From Xanthomonas sp. 3793 (GTDB lineage Bacteria; Pseudomonadota; Gammaproteobacteria; Xanthomonadales; Xanthomonadaceae): a DNA stretch of 64,000 nt. The notes beneath the pieces are model-generated. The model saw only the letters and a list, made by a program, of their open reading frames with translations. It was not told the DNA's origin and did no database searches. Both the position numbers and the translations under genes were made by a program. The stretch lies in contig NZ_JANTYU010000003.1 in assembly GCF_024806835.1 (NCBI RefSeq), positions 310,001-374,000 of the forward strand, written 5' to 3'. This document shows, piece after piece, positions 17,537 through 26,501 of this stretch; position 1 is the stretch's first letter, and the number at the start of each line of letters is the position of its first letter.

Positions 17537-18274
17537 ATGACAGACAGTTCCAAGGTGGTGTTGATCACCGGCGCAGGCCGGCGCATCGGCGCACAGATCG
17601 CCGCCGCGCTGCACGCCGCCGGCTACCGGGTTGCCCTGCACGCGCATCAGTCCGCCGACGCGCTCGGCGCGCGCGTGGCCGAGCTGTGCGCGCAACGCGC
17701 AGGCAGCGCGCAGGCCTTGCACGCGGATCTGCGCCTGCCGCACGCGCCTGCGCAACTGGTGGCCGAGTGCATCGACGCATTCGGCCGCCTGGATGGGGTG
17801 GTCAACAACGCCTCGGCGTTCTATCCCACGGCACTTGGTCACGCCACGCCGGCGCAGTGGGACGAATTGTTCGCGGTCAATGCGCGCGCGCCGTTCTTCA
17901 TCGCCCAGGCCGCTGCCACGCAATTGCGCCAGCACCGCGGCGCCATCGTCAATCTCACCGACCTGCATGCACAGCAGCCGATGCGCAACCATCCGCTGTA
18001 CGGCGCCTCCAAGAGCGCGCTGGAGATGCTGACCCGCTCGCTGGCGCTGGAGTTGGCTCCGCAGGTACGCGTCAATGCCGTCGCGCCCGGCGCCATCCTG
18101 TGGCCGGAGCAAGGCAAGTCTGCCGACGCCAGGCAGGCGCTGCTCGCCCGCACGCCGTTGGCGCGCATCGGCACGCCGGAAGAGATCGCCGAGGCGGTGC
18201 GCTGGTTGCTGGACGACGCCAGCTTCATCACCGGGCAGACCCTGCATGTGGACGGCGGCCGTCAACTCAGCTGA
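17537..18274 (+). CDS. Short-chain dehydrogenase, pteridine reductase (PTR1/FolM type)
   Basis: 245 residues. The cofactor motif TGAGRRIG has Arg where classical SDRs have Gly; TGxxxRxG is the mark of pteridine reductases that prefer NADPH. NNASAF and the catalytic YGASK follow, and the C-terminus GQTLHVDGGRQLS is typical of the family. It should reduce dihydropterins or dihydrofolate to tetrahydro forms. The neighbouring folK, facing it, supports a folate or pterin role. I chose the ATG at 17537. Confidence 0.88.
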   Translation: MTDSSKVVLITGAGRRIGAQIAAALHAAGYRVALHAHQSADALGARVAELCAQRAGSAQALHADLRLPHAPAQLVAECIDAFGRLDGVVNNASAFYPTALGHATPAQWDELFAVNARAPFFIAQAAATQLRQHRGAIVNLTDLHAQQPMRNHPLYGASKSALEMLTRSLALELAPQVRVNAVAPGAILWPEQGKSADARQALLARTPLARIGTPEEIAEAVRWLLDDASFITGQTLHVDGGRQLS

Positions 18275-18527
18275 GAGCGGCCAGCCACATGACCGCACTC
18301 ACCCCAGGCGGACGCGGCAAGTGCCCGGTGCGGCACCTGGTGCCTACACTCCGGTTTTCAGTGCGCCGTCCACACGCAGCTGGCGGCTGCTCGCCAGATT
18401 CTGGTCGCGCGTCGCGTGAGGGTGCATCGTCTGCGATTGCAGACGGATGCGCCTACACCGATAGGCGCGGCCGTACCGTCAGTTCACCACGGTCGTGCAG
18501 CACGGCCAGCCGCGCCGTACACCTGCG

Positions 18528-19037
18528 CTAGTGCGCAGCACGCAGCGCGGGCGCATCCAGCTCCACCGTCGTAAACGCACTGCCGTATTGCGGATGCGCC
18601 TGCCACAGCGCGGCCAAGCTCCGTCCGCTCAGCGGGTCGACGAAGTCCGGCGCGATATCGGCCAGCGGCTTGAGCACGAAGGCATGCTTGAGCTCGGGGC
18701 GCGGGATACGCAGATGGCCCGGCCCTTGGACGATGCAATCGCCAAAGAACACCACGTCCACATCCAGGGTCCGGTCGCTGAAACGCGGCCCGCTGCGATC
18801 GCGGCCATGCGCATCTTCCAGCGCATGCAACCAGTGGTCGAGCGCATCCAGGTCCAGGTCGGTCTGCAAGGCCACGGCGTTGTTGACGAAGTCCGGCCCA
18901 TCGAAGCCCACTGCCGGCGTGCGGTATGCCGGGGAGACGTCGAGCTGGCCAAAGCGCGCGCGCAGGGCGGCGACGGCCAAGCGCAGGTAGTGAGTCGGCT
19001 GGACATTGCTGCCGAGGCTGAGAAGCACGGTGGTCAT
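18528..19037 (-). CDS. folK: 2-amino-4-hydroxy-6-hydroxymethyldihydropteridine pyrophosphokinase
   Basis: 169 residues. It starts MTTVLLSLGSN, the HPPK N-terminus, and has the HPPK signature in GPRFSDRTLDVDVVFFGD, where the acidic residues bind magnesium-ATP. HLRIPRPELKHAFVLKPLADI is also typical (RPELKHRAFVL in relatives). It transfers pyrophosphate from ATP to 6-hydroxymethyl-dihydropterin in folate synthesis. I chose the ATG at 19035-19037. It converges on the pteridine reductase gene across 253 bases, in which I see nothing recognisable. Confidence 0.95.
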   Translation of the reverse strand: MTTVLLSLGSNVQPTHYLRLAVAALRARFGQLDVSPAYRTPAVGFDGPDFVNNAVALQTDLDLDALDHWLHALEDAHGRDRSGPRFSDRTLDVDVVFFGDCIVQGPGHLRIPRPELKHAFVLKPLADIAPDFVDPLSGRSLAALWQAHPQYGSAFTTVELDAPALRAAH

Positions 19038-19127
19038 GCGGTATTCGCGCATGCGGCCGGCGTCAGCGTCAACTGTTGGCGCGCGCCACAGGCCCATCGG
19101 CACAGGCGCAGCGCGCGCGCGCGTGGA

Positions 19128-20630
19128 TCAGGCCACTTCCAGCGCATGCGCTACCGCGCGAAACACACGGCGCATTTCCAGCGGTTTGCGCAGCACGTGC
19201 ACCGGGATGTCGGGCGGGAAATGCGCACGCTGCAACGGCGCGCCGACATCTTCCAGCACGATCGCCGGCCCCTGGTAGCCCAGCTCCTGCATGCTCAACA
19301 ACACGCTCACCGCCGACAACAGGATGATGTCGCTGTCGATGATCACCAGATCCGGCATCGCGTGCTGCTGCACCAGTTGCAGCGCAGCGGCGCCATCGGT
19401 GGCCAGTTGCGGCTGGTAGCCCTGGCTGGACAGGGCATTGCCCAGCAGCGACAGCCGCGTGGCCTCGCCGTCCACCAGCAGGATGCGCTGCCCACGGCCC
19501 AGCGCCAGCGGCGGCTCGCTCTCGGCGATCACCGTCGCTGCCGCACGCATCGGCACGATCATGTCAAAGCGCGTGCCCTCGCCCAGTCGGCTGTCGACCT
19601 GGATGCTGCCACCGTAGCTTTCCACGATGCGCTTGCACGAGATCAGACCCAACCCGGTGCCATCGGCCTTGGTAGTGAAGAAGGGACTGAACAGGCGCGC
19701 GCGCGTTTCATCGGTCATGCCCACGCCGGTGTCGGCCACACTCATGCGCACGCGCGTGGCGTCGAAGCGATCGGCCGACAGCACCAGGGTGCCGCCGCCC
19801 GGCATCGCCTGGATCGCGTTCAAGCCCAGGTTGAGCAGGCATTGCTGCAATTCGGTGTAGTTGGCTTCGATGGTCAGATCCAAGGCGATCGTGTCCATCT
19901 GCAATCGCACGCCATCGGGCAGGCTGCTCCGCAGCAGCATCTGCACCGCCTGAAACAGGTTGGCGATGGACACCTGCTCGCGCGGCTTGTTGGAGCCACG
20001 CACGAACGACAGCATCGACTCGGCCATCTCGTGCCCGCGGCGGCCGCATTCGGCCACCACGTTGGCCAGCTGGCGCAGCTGCGGGTCGTCGGTGCGCCCG
20101 GCCAGCAGGTCGGGCACGATCAGCAGCGGTTGCAGGATGTTGCGCAGGTCATGGCTCAGTCCGGCCGCCAGCATCGCCAGGCTTTCCAGCCGTTGCGCAC
20201 GCATCAGCTCGCTCTCCACGCGCTGGCGCTCGAGCTCTGCACGCGCCTCGCGGATGGCGCGCATCACCGCGCTCGGCAACCGCGTGGGGTTGTGCTTGAT
20301 GATGTAGTCGTTGGCGCCGTCCTGCAGCGCCTTGACCGCCGTCTCCTCACCCATGGTGCCGGAGACGAAGATGAAGGGAGTGGCGCCATTCTGACGCACC
20401 AGGCGCAGCGCCTGATGGCCGGAAAACCCGGGCATGCTCAGGTCCGACAGCACGATGTCCGGCGCAAACGCCTCCAGCGCGCTGCGCAGCGACGGCTCGC
20501 TGTCCACGCGCTCGAACGCCGCGTCGATGCCGGCATCGAGCAACTGATCGGACAACAGCTCGGCATCTTCCGGCGAATCTTCCACCAGAAGGATCTTCAG
20601 CTGCTCCAGTTTGCCACCCTCATGCGGCAT
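19128..20630 (-). CDS. Hybrid response regulator / histidine kinase (REC-HisKA-HATPase-REC)
   Basis: 500 residues, no membrane segment. Domains in order: receiver (1-130) with phospho-acceptor D63 in VLSDLSMPG; a helical dimerisation region with H160 in GLSHDLRN; HATPase with NLGLNAIQAMPGGG and DTGVGM and a G box TGLGL (about 250-370); and a second receiver (about 385-500) with IIDSD and the conserved Lys in LRKPLE. It can take phosphate at either end and belongs to a three-gene relay with the receiver and membrane kinase upstream (gap of three bases to the receiver gene). Output is not visible since there is no DNA-binding domain. Confidence 0.92.
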   Translation of the reverse strand: MPHEGGKLEQLKILLVEDSPEDAELLSDQLLDAGIDAAFERVDSEPSLRSALEAFAPDIVLSDLSMPGFSGHQALRLVRQNGATPFIFVSGTMGEETAVKALQDGANDYIIKHNPTRLPSAVMRAIREARAELERQRVESELMRAQRLESLAMLAAGLSHDLRNILQPLLIVPDLLAGRTDDPQLRQLANVVAECGRRGHEMAESMLSFVRGSNKPREQVSIANLFQAVQMLLRSSLPDGVRLQMDTIALDLTIEANYTELQQCLLNLGLNAIQAMPGGGTLVLSADRFDATRVRMSVADTGVGMTDETRARLFSPFFTTKADGTGLGLISCKRIVESYGGSIQVDSRLGEGTRFDMIVPMRAAATVIAESEPPLALGRGQRILLVDGEATRLSLLGNALSSQGYQPQLATDGAAALQLVQQHAMPDLVIIDSDIILLSAVSVLLSMQELGYQGPAIVLEDVGAPLQRAHFPPDIPVHVLRKPLEMRRVFRAVAHALEVA

Positions 20631-20633
20631 GGG

Positions 20634-21074
20634 TCAGTCCAGCTCCGGTGCCTGATTGATCACCGCCCAGAACGTGCCGAGCGTCTTGACCGCGGTAAAG
20701 AACTGATCGACATCCACCGGCTTGACCACATAGGCGTTGACGCCCAGGTCCCAGCTGCGTGCAAGGTCGCTCTCTTCGCGCGAGGACGACAGAATCACCA
20801 CCGGAAGCCGCTTGAGCGCCTCGTCGCTGCGCACCTGCTTGAGCACTTCCAGCCCATCCAGGCGCGGCATCTTGATGTCCAGCAGCAGCACCGCCGGCAG
20901 GCCTTCTTCGCGGTTGGCATAGGCGCCGCGACGCAGCAGGTAGTCCATGACTTCAACGCCGTCTTCGACGTGCACGATGGGGTTGGCAAGACGGGCGTCG
21001 CGCAGGGCGTCGACCGCCATCTCCGCATCGGCCGGGCTGTCTTCTGCCAGAAGAATGGTACGGATGGCGGTCAT
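20634..21074 (-). CDS. Single-domain response regulator (Rcp1/CheY-like)
   Basis: 146 residues forming only a receiver domain. The acidic pair is E11 and D12 (LLAEDSPAD), the phospho-acceptor is D66 in LLLDIKMPRLDG, and K118 (VVKPVD) is conserved. Proteins of this length with the DxKMPRLDGLEVL pattern resemble response regulators that pair with phytochrome-like kinases. The ATG overlaps the upstream kinase stop in an ATGA, and the hybrid kinase follows, so it is likely a phosphate shuttle within this operon. Confidence 0.93.
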   Translation of the reverse strand: MTAIRTILLAEDSPADAEMAVDALRDARLANPIVHVEDGVEVMDYLLRRGAYANREEGLPAVLLLDIKMPRLDGLEVLKQVRSDEALKRLPVVILSSSREESDLARSWDLGVNAYVVKPVDVDQFFTAVKTLGTFWAVINQAPELD

Positions 21075-22882
21075 ACAGTGAACTCTTGGTTGGGCGCTTC
21101 AAGCGCAGGGGGAAGCTCGAAATAAAACGTGGCGCCTTCGTCGACGACACCTTCGGCCCAGATACGGCCACCGTGACGCGTCAACACGCGCCGCGCGCTG
21201 GCCAGACCGATGCCGGTGCCAGCGTATTCGCTGGCCTTGTGCAAGCGCTGGAACACGCCGAACAACTTGCCGCTGTACTCCATGTCGAAGCCCGCGCCAT
21301 TGTCGCGCACGCTGAACTGATGGCCGCCGTCGGCCATCGGCGTGTAGGTCACCTCGACCCTGGCCACCTCGCGCTTGGCGCTGTACTTGACCGCATTGCC
21401 CAGCAGGTTCATCCATAGCTGGCGCATCATGTTTTCGTCGGCCACCAATACCGGCAGCGGCGCGATCTGCCAGTCCACACGGTGGCCGGTATTTTCGCTC
21501 TGCACGTTGGAATCCAGGATCGCACGCGTCTCGGCCACCAGCGACTGCATGTCCACTGCCTGCAACCGCAGCGCGCTGCGGCCCAGGCGCGAATACACCA
21601 GCAGGTCGTCGATGAGCGAAGCCATGCGCCGCGCCGAGGAGCTGATCACTTCCATGTAGTGACGCGACTTTTCGTCGGCCGCCTCGCCCAGATGGCGCGC
21701 CAGCTTGTCCGAAAAACCGGCCACATGCCGCAGCGGCGCGCGCAGGTCGTGCGATACCGAATAGCTGAAGGCTTCCAGCTCGCGGTTGACCTCCGACACC
21801 TGCTCCACCTTGCCCTCCATCTGCCGGTTGAGCTCCTGGATGCGCAGTTGCGAGGCCTTCTGCAGGCTGATGTCGCTGACCGTCATCAGCACCACGTCTT
21901 CGTCGACGGTATCCGGCAATGGCATGCGGCGGGCATTGATCAGCATGGTGCGCAGCACGCCATCGGCGCCGCGCTGCTCATGCTCGAAGTCCCACAGTTC
22001 GCGCCCGCGCAGCAACACGTCGGCCAGGCGCTGGTGGATCTGCTGGTCGTGCCAGACCCCGTCGCCCACATCTTCCAGCGCCATCAATTCGTTGCCGCGC
22101 TCCTCCAGACCGTACAACTCGGCAAAGGCGGGGTTGTGCAGCAGGATGCGTTGATTGGCATCCAGCAGCACGATCGGCTCACGCACGGTTTGCAGCACCG
22201 AACTGGCACGGCCGTTGGCGCGCAGGTATTCCTGCTCGGCGGCAAGACGGCGGCGGATCTGCCGCTGCAGCAGCCAGATGACGGTTGCCAGCAAGAGCAG
22301 CTGCACTGCCAGCGTGGCCCAGCTCAGCATCGCGTAGTGCAGGCGTTCGGTGTCTGCACGCCCGTTGCGCAATGCCAGCAACCGGCCCTCGGCACCCTGC
22401 AACTCGTCGATCAGCACACGGATGGGGTTGTTCACCGTCATGTCGTCGATCAGCGCACGGATCTGCGCCGGTTCGGTGGTGACCGCAATCCGCTCGGCCA
22501 GCAGCAGGCGGCGCTCGATGGTGCTCTGGATGCGCCCCATGCGCACCTGCTGCGGCGGGTTGTCCTTGGTCAGGGCGATCAACCGCTGCACCGCCGCTAT
22601 CGACTCGCGCCGGCCACGCCGCATGCGTTCCAGCAAGGCCGGGCGCTCCACGCCGTGCGAGCGCATCAACGCGGCCGATTCGGTGTCGCGCATGGCCGCC
22701 TCCAGCCGTTGCGCGGTCTCCTGCACTTCCTGGCTATGCGAGACCCACACTGCGGCCTGATTGGCGTTGCGCGCCATCTGCTGCAGCAGCAACGACGGCA
22801 CCACCACGATCAGGCACACGGCAACCGCCAACGAGGGCAGGCGCCAGCGATCCCATCTGTCTGCTTGGACCGTTGTCTGCAT
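21071..22882 (-). CDS. Membrane sensor histidine kinase with CHASE3-like and PAS domains
   Basis: About 603 residues from the ATG at 22880-22882; the frame could start at 22930. Two membrane helices (LAVAVCLIVVVPSLLLQQM and YAMLSWATLAVQLLLLATVIW) flank a helical CHASE3-like periplasmic domain (about 40-170). A PAS domain follows (VREPIVLLDANQRILLHNPA), then HisKA with SYSVSHDLRAPLRHVAGFS and an HATPase domain (NLLGNAVKYS, DNGAGFD, GTGIGL) of the phytochrome-like kinase type. It senses an unknown envelope or cytoplasmic signal and heads the three-gene relay. Confidence 0.92.
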   Translation of the reverse strand: MQTTVQADRWDRWRLPSLAVAVCLIVVVPSLLLQQMARNANQAAVWVSHSQEVQETAQRLEAAMRDTESAALMRSHGVERPALLERMRRGRRESIAAVQRLIALTKDNPPQQVRMGRIQSTIERRLLLAERIAVTTEPAQIRALIDDMTVNNPIRVLIDELQGAEGRLLALRNGRADTERLHYAMLSWATLAVQLLLLATVIWLLQRQIRRRLAAEQEYLRANGRASSVLQTVREPIVLLDANQRILLHNPAFAELYGLEERGNELMALEDVGDGVWHDQQIHQRLADVLLRGRELWDFEHEQRGADGVLRTMLINARRMPLPDTVDEDVVLMTVSDISLQKASQLRIQELNRQMEGKVEQVSEVNRELEAFSYSVSHDLRAPLRHVAGFSDKLARHLGEAADEKSRHYMEVISSSARRMASLIDDLLVYSRLGRSALRLQAVDMQSLVAETRAILDSNVQSENTGHRVDWQIAPLPVLVADENMMRQLWMNLLGNAVKYSAKREVARVEVTYTPMADGGHQFSVRDNGAGFDMEYSGKLFGVFQRLHKASEYAGTGIGLASARRVLTRHGGRIWAEGVVDEGATFYFELPPALEAPNQEFTV

Positions 22883-23619
22883 TGCTAGGTCTGTATCCGC
22901 TCGCTGCACGTGCCCGGGACGAGTCGGCATTGTCTCCGATCACGCCGCGGGCGAGATTAATGGTTCAGCCATGCCGCAACGGCCATGACATAGCTGAATG
23001 GGCATATCATAAGTGCAGCAAAGGTGAAAATGGCGCGAGAAGGCCGCCGTTTGTCGGCGGTGGAGCACCATGGACCGCTGGCCCAGCGGTCCGCCCCAAT
23101 CGGCCCGGCCTTGTTGTAAAGAGGCGGGCCACGCCACAGCGGAGCACCTGCCACGCCCGGTTCCGCCCGATCCTGCATGCTGCAGGCGCAGGCGCTCGCC
23201 GGATGCGATCGCGCGTCGATAGGTGGGTGAGAAACGCTCCCCTCCAATACCGATGACCTGCTTGCGCATTACCCCGGCGGCCAGGTGGTCTTCGATGATC
23301 CGGGTCGACGGCACGATCCGGGACCAATCCAACGCATCGCTGCAGCCGAGACCGCCGCGACGTTCGTCACCGATAAACAGATAAACGCAGCAGGACAACC
23401 CGCGCCGGTCAGCAGGCGGCCGACAGACCAGAGCGAACAGAGGCTGGACATGGCATCGCATCAACGCCTGGCGACATCGCTCAGCAAGCCCGCTTCCAAG
23501 GCCCATCGCATAGGCATCGCGAATCAAACGCGCAAAAAAAAGGCGCACTCGCTAGAGTGCGCCTCGTGCTCAGATCAGCCGCCTCGCCGCAGCTGACCCG
23601 GCATTCGCAGCAGCTGCGC
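22883..23619. other. Gene-poor stretch between the kinase operon and the BON gene
   Basis: About 740 bases. The left part presumably holds the kinase operon promoter; TATGAT on the minus strand at 23006-23011 is a possible -10. The right end carries the terminator of the BON gene. An open frame at 22940-23548 on the minus strand has no protein-like features (many Cys, Arg and Trp, no domain), so I do not call a gene. Confidence 0.5.
23528..23568 (-). terminator. Rho-independent terminator of the BON-domain gene
   Basis: AGGCGCACTC and GAGTGCGCCT form a 10-bp stem with a four-base loop. On the minus strand it is followed by a run of eight T residues (the A run just before 23540 on the plus strand). 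It lies about 60 bases after the BON gene stop. Confidence 0.85.
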
Positions 23620-23991
23620 TTACTTCTTCGCAGCGACGACCTTCAGGCCGGTCGACTTGACGCTCTTGACACCTTCAATTCCCTTGGCCACGGCCACAGC
23701 CTTGTCGTGCTCGGCCTGGGTTGCCACCGAGCCGGTCAACGTCACGATGCCGTTCTTGGTCTCGACTTTCACGTCGGTGCCCGACACGTTGTCGGTGGCC
23801 AGCAGATCGGCCTTCACCTTGGTGGTGATCCAGGTATCGGTGACCGGCTTCTTGGATTCGTTCATGCCAGCGGCATGATCCTTGTGCGCGCCCATGTCCT
23901 GCGGGGCGGCGAATGCCTGCGAAGCACCCAGGGTCAGACCGAGCGACAACGCCAGCGCCAACAGCTTACGTGCATGCATCATGTTCTTCAT
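23620..23991 (-). CDS. Periplasmic BON-domain protein
   Basis: 123 residues. The signal peptide KLLALALSLGLTLGASQAFA is followed by a short His/Met-containing region and one BON domain (about 50-120): DTWITTKVKADLLATDN, KNGIVTLTGSVATQAEHDKA and GVKSVKSTGLKV. BON domains, as in OsmY, are thought to bind membranes and are often osmotically or stress induced. AGGAG precedes the ATG (23989-23991). It is divergent from the oxidoreductase gene across 149 bases and ends in a strong terminator, so it is monocistronic. Confidence 0.9.
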   Translation of the reverse strand: MKNMMHARKLLALALSLGLTLGASQAFAAPQDMGAHKDHAAGMNESKKPVTDTWITTKVKADLLATDNVSGTDVKVETKNGIVTLTGSVATQAEHDKAVAVAKGIEGVKSVKSTGLKVVAAKK

Positions 23992-24140
23992 TCGAATCGC
24001 TCCTGTTGAATGTGGCTGCAGCTTGCGGTGGCGGTCGTCGAGCACACGTGACCGCTGCATGCAGGGGTTGTGAACCTCGCGCACACGGGTATGTGCAATA
24101 CCATGCGGATTCCCTCGTTCGTTGCGATGAACCGTTTTCA

Positions 24141-25199
24141 ATGGCTAAACCGTTCAATCTGGCTGTCGTCGGCTACGGCTATGTCGGTCACACCTTTCAT
24201 GCGCCGCTGATTGCCAGCACGCCGGGGCTGCGCTTGCACAGCCTGGTCTCGTCCAAAGCGCAGCAGGCGCAGGCCGATTTCCCCGAGGTCGCCGTCGTCG
24301 CCGACCTAGACACTGCGCTGGCCGACCCCGAGCTCGATGCGGTGGTCCTTGCCACACCCAATCAGACGCATGCGCCCTTCGCATTGCAGGCGCTGGCTGC
24401 AGGCAAACACGTGCTGGTCGATAAACCCTTTGCGCTGGACGCCGCGCAGGCGCGCGCCATGGTCGACGCTGCGGCAGCGGCCGGGCGCGTGATCAGCGTG
24501 TTCCAGAACCGACGCTGGGACGCCGACTTTCTCACCGTGCGTCGCCTGATCGACGAAGGCCAACTCGGCGAGGTGGTGGAATTTCATTCGCACTTCGACC
24601 GCTATCGGCCGCAGGTGCGCGACCGCTGGCGCGAGAGCGATATCCCCGGCGCAGGCCTGTGGTACGACCTGGGCCCGCATCTGCTCGACCAGGCGTTGCA
24701 ACTGTTCGGCACGCCGCAGGCAATCGGTGCGGATCTGCAACGCCAGCGCAGCCAGGCGCGCAGCGACGATTATTTCCACGTCACCCTGCACTACCCGCGG
24801 CTGCGCGTGATCCTGCATGCCGGCTCGCTGGTCGCCGACAACAGCCTGCGGTTTGCCGTGCATGGCACGCGCGGCAGTTATCTCAAGCACGGCCTGGACA
24901 CCCAGGAAGACCAGTTGCGCGCCGGGCGTCGCCCGGGCACGGTCGGCTGGGGCGTGGACCCCTTGCCGGGCACGCTCACCCGGGTGGATGAAGAAGGCCG
25001 CGTACATACCCATCAACCCGACAACCTGGCCGGCGACTATCGGCAGTGCTATGCGGCCTTCCGCGATGCGTTGGCCGGCACCGGGCCGGCGCCGGTCGCC
25101 GGCGCAGACGCCGTGCAACTCATGCACTTGCTGGAACTGGCGCAGCGCAGCGCAGCGACCGGACAGGTGCAATGGCTGGATGGCAAGCGCGCGTCCTGA
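24141..25199 (+). CDS. Gfo/Idh/MocA-family NAD(P)-dependent oxidoreductase
   Basis: 352 residues. A Rossmann fold with GYGYVGHTFHAPLI at residues 10-23 and the family DKPFAL motif (KP carries the catalytic-region Lys) precedes a C-terminal alpha/beta domain with GAGLWYDLGPHLLDQALQLF. The pattern resembles the YdgJ and scyllo-inositol dehydrogenase group. It probably oxidises a sugar or inositol derivative; the substrate cannot be told. It converges on the 6-phosphogluconate dehydrogenase gene. Confidence 0.88.
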   Translation: MAKPFNLAVVGYGYVGHTFHAPLIASTPGLRLHSLVSSKAQQAQADFPEVAVVADLDTALADPELDAVVLATPNQTHAPFALQALAAGKHVLVDKPFALDAAQARAMVDAAAAAGRVISVFQNRRWDADFLTVRRLIDEGQLGEVVEFHSHFDRYRPQVRDRWRESDIPGAGLWYDLGPHLLDQALQLFGTPQAIGADLQRQRSQARSDDYFHVTLHYPRLRVILHAGSLVADNSLRFAVHGTRGSYLKHGLDTQEDQLRAGRRPGTVGWGVDPLPGTLTRVDEEGRVHTHQPDNLAGDYRQCYAAFRDALAGTGPAPVAGADAVQLMHLLELAQRSAATGQVQWLDGKRAS

Positions 25200-25538
25200 C
25201 GACCCGCAGGCATCGACCGCGCGCGCAAAGCGCAGCCGGCGCCTGACAACACGCCGCCGCCGAATCGACCGCACGCAATGTGCAAGGCGCCCCATGTGTG
25301 GCAGCGACGCAGCTCGCTGGCGCAACGCACTGCCTCTACAGGCCCAATACGCGCCACGCCACGAACGCAGAGCTGTCCTGAAACGTGGAGCCGTCCTGAA
25401 ACGACGGCTGCGCGGGCGCGCGACGCGCATTGCGGGCAGCCGGTTGGTGACGCCTATGCGCGCGCCCGAGTCGACCGCCTTCAAACCGTTCTGCGACCGC
25501 GACGCCTCTCGGCAATCGCGGCCCTCCGAGCGATCCGC
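25200..25538. other. Convergent intergenic region, no gene seen
   Basis: 339 bases between converging genes. The only structure noted is a short direct repeat, GTCCTGAAACG twice at about 25374-25402. I see no hairpin with a T tract and no protein-like frame. Confidence 0.5.
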
Positions 25539-26480
25539 CTACGCGTCCTTGCTGCCGATCGTCGGCGCTGCCGCGGTGGTGGTCATCACTGCGTGGCCAC
25601 CGAACTGGTTGCGCATTGCCGCCAGCAATTTGTCGGTGAACGAGTCCTTGTCGCGCGAACGCAAGCGCTCCATTAGCGACAAGGTGATGATCGGCGCAGA
25701 CACTTCCAGGTCGATCGCCTCGGCCACTGTCCAGCGGCCTTCGCCAGAATCGGCCACGAAGGGCGCGATACCGTCCATGGCCGGGTTATGCCGCAGCGCA
25801 TCGGCGGTCAGGTCCAGCAACCACGACCGCACCACGCTGCCGTCGCGCCAGATCTCCGAGACCTGGTGCAGGTCCAGCGCAAAATCGGTCTTGTGCTGCA
25901 TCAGGGCGAACCCTTCGGCATAGGCCTGCATCATTCCGTACTCGATGCCGTTGTGGACCATCTTGGTGAAGTGGCCGGCACCGCTCGGGCCCACCCGTCC
26001 CCAGCCCTTGTCCGGCGCAGGCGCCAGCGTGGCCAGGATCGGATGCAGCGTGGTCACCGCGGCCTCTTCGCCGCCAACCATCAGGCTATAGCCTTCCTTC
26101 AAGCCCCAGACGCCACCGCTGGTGCCGCAGTCGACGAACGCGATGCCGCTTTCCTGCAACTGCGCCGCGCGGCGTTGCGAATCCTTGTAATACGAATTGC
26201 CGCCATCGATGACGATGTCGCCGGCCTGCAGCAACGGCAGCAGTTGCGCCAGCGTGTCATCGACAATCTTGCCCGCCGGCACCATCAGCCACACCACGCG
26301 CGGACTCGGCAGCGCGGAGACCAGCGCCGCCAGTGCATCGGCAGTGACGATGCCCTTGGCCTGCGCGCTGCTGCGCGCGCTCGCGCCCGGATCGTAACCA
26401 TGCACACGATGTCCACCGTGCACCAGACGCTCGGCCATGTTGGCGCCCATGCGGCCCAAACCCACCATACCCAGTTCCAT
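25539..26480 (-). CDS. 6-phosphogluconate dehydrogenase, short decarboxylating form
   Basis: 313 residues, the length of the short Gnd/YqeC-type enzymes rather than the 470-residue form. MELGMVGLGRMGANMAERL is the NADP/NAD-binding start. DGGNSYYKDS, CGTSGGVWGLKEGYSLM and GHFTKMVHNGIEYGMMQAYAEGF carry the catalytic Lys and Asn. It converts 6-phosphogluconate to ribulose 5-phosphate and CO2. The ATG at 26478-26480 has AGGAG five bases upstream; a GTG two codons before lacks this spacing. It follows the unrecognised exported-protein gene by 21 bases, so they may share a transcript. Confidence 0.93.
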   Translation of the reverse strand: MELGMVGLGRMGANMAERLVHGGHRVHGYDPGASARSSAQAKGIVTADALAALVSALPSPRVVWLMVPAGKIVDDTLAQLLPLLQAGDIVIDGGNSYYKDSQRRAAQLQESGIAFVDCGTSGGVWGLKEGYSLMVGGEEAAVTTLHPILATLAPAPDKGWGRVGPSGAGHFTKMVHNGIEYGMMQAYAEGFALMQHKTDFALDLHQVSEIWRDGSVVRSWLLDLTADALRHNPAMDGIAPFVADSGEGRWTVAEAIDLEVSAPIITLSLMERLRSRDKDSFTDKLLAAMRNQFGGHAVMTTTAAAPTIGSKDA

Positions 26481-26501
26481 AACCACTCCTCAATGCTCTG
26501 A

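Noticed and set aside
15721..18531. A 936-codon plus-strand frame across the VanZ, MidA and pteridine reductase region
   Set aside because: It crosses convincing genes on both strands and has no protein-like motif.
18495..21125. An 876-codon plus-strand frame opposite folK and the two-component genes
   Set aside because: His/Gln/Arg-rich shadow of the minus-strand kinases, with no ribosome site.
22940..23548. A 202-codon minus-strand frame upstream of the kinase operon
   Set aside because: Rich in Cys, Arg and Trp, no hydrophobic core or motif, and it ends in the expected promoter region.
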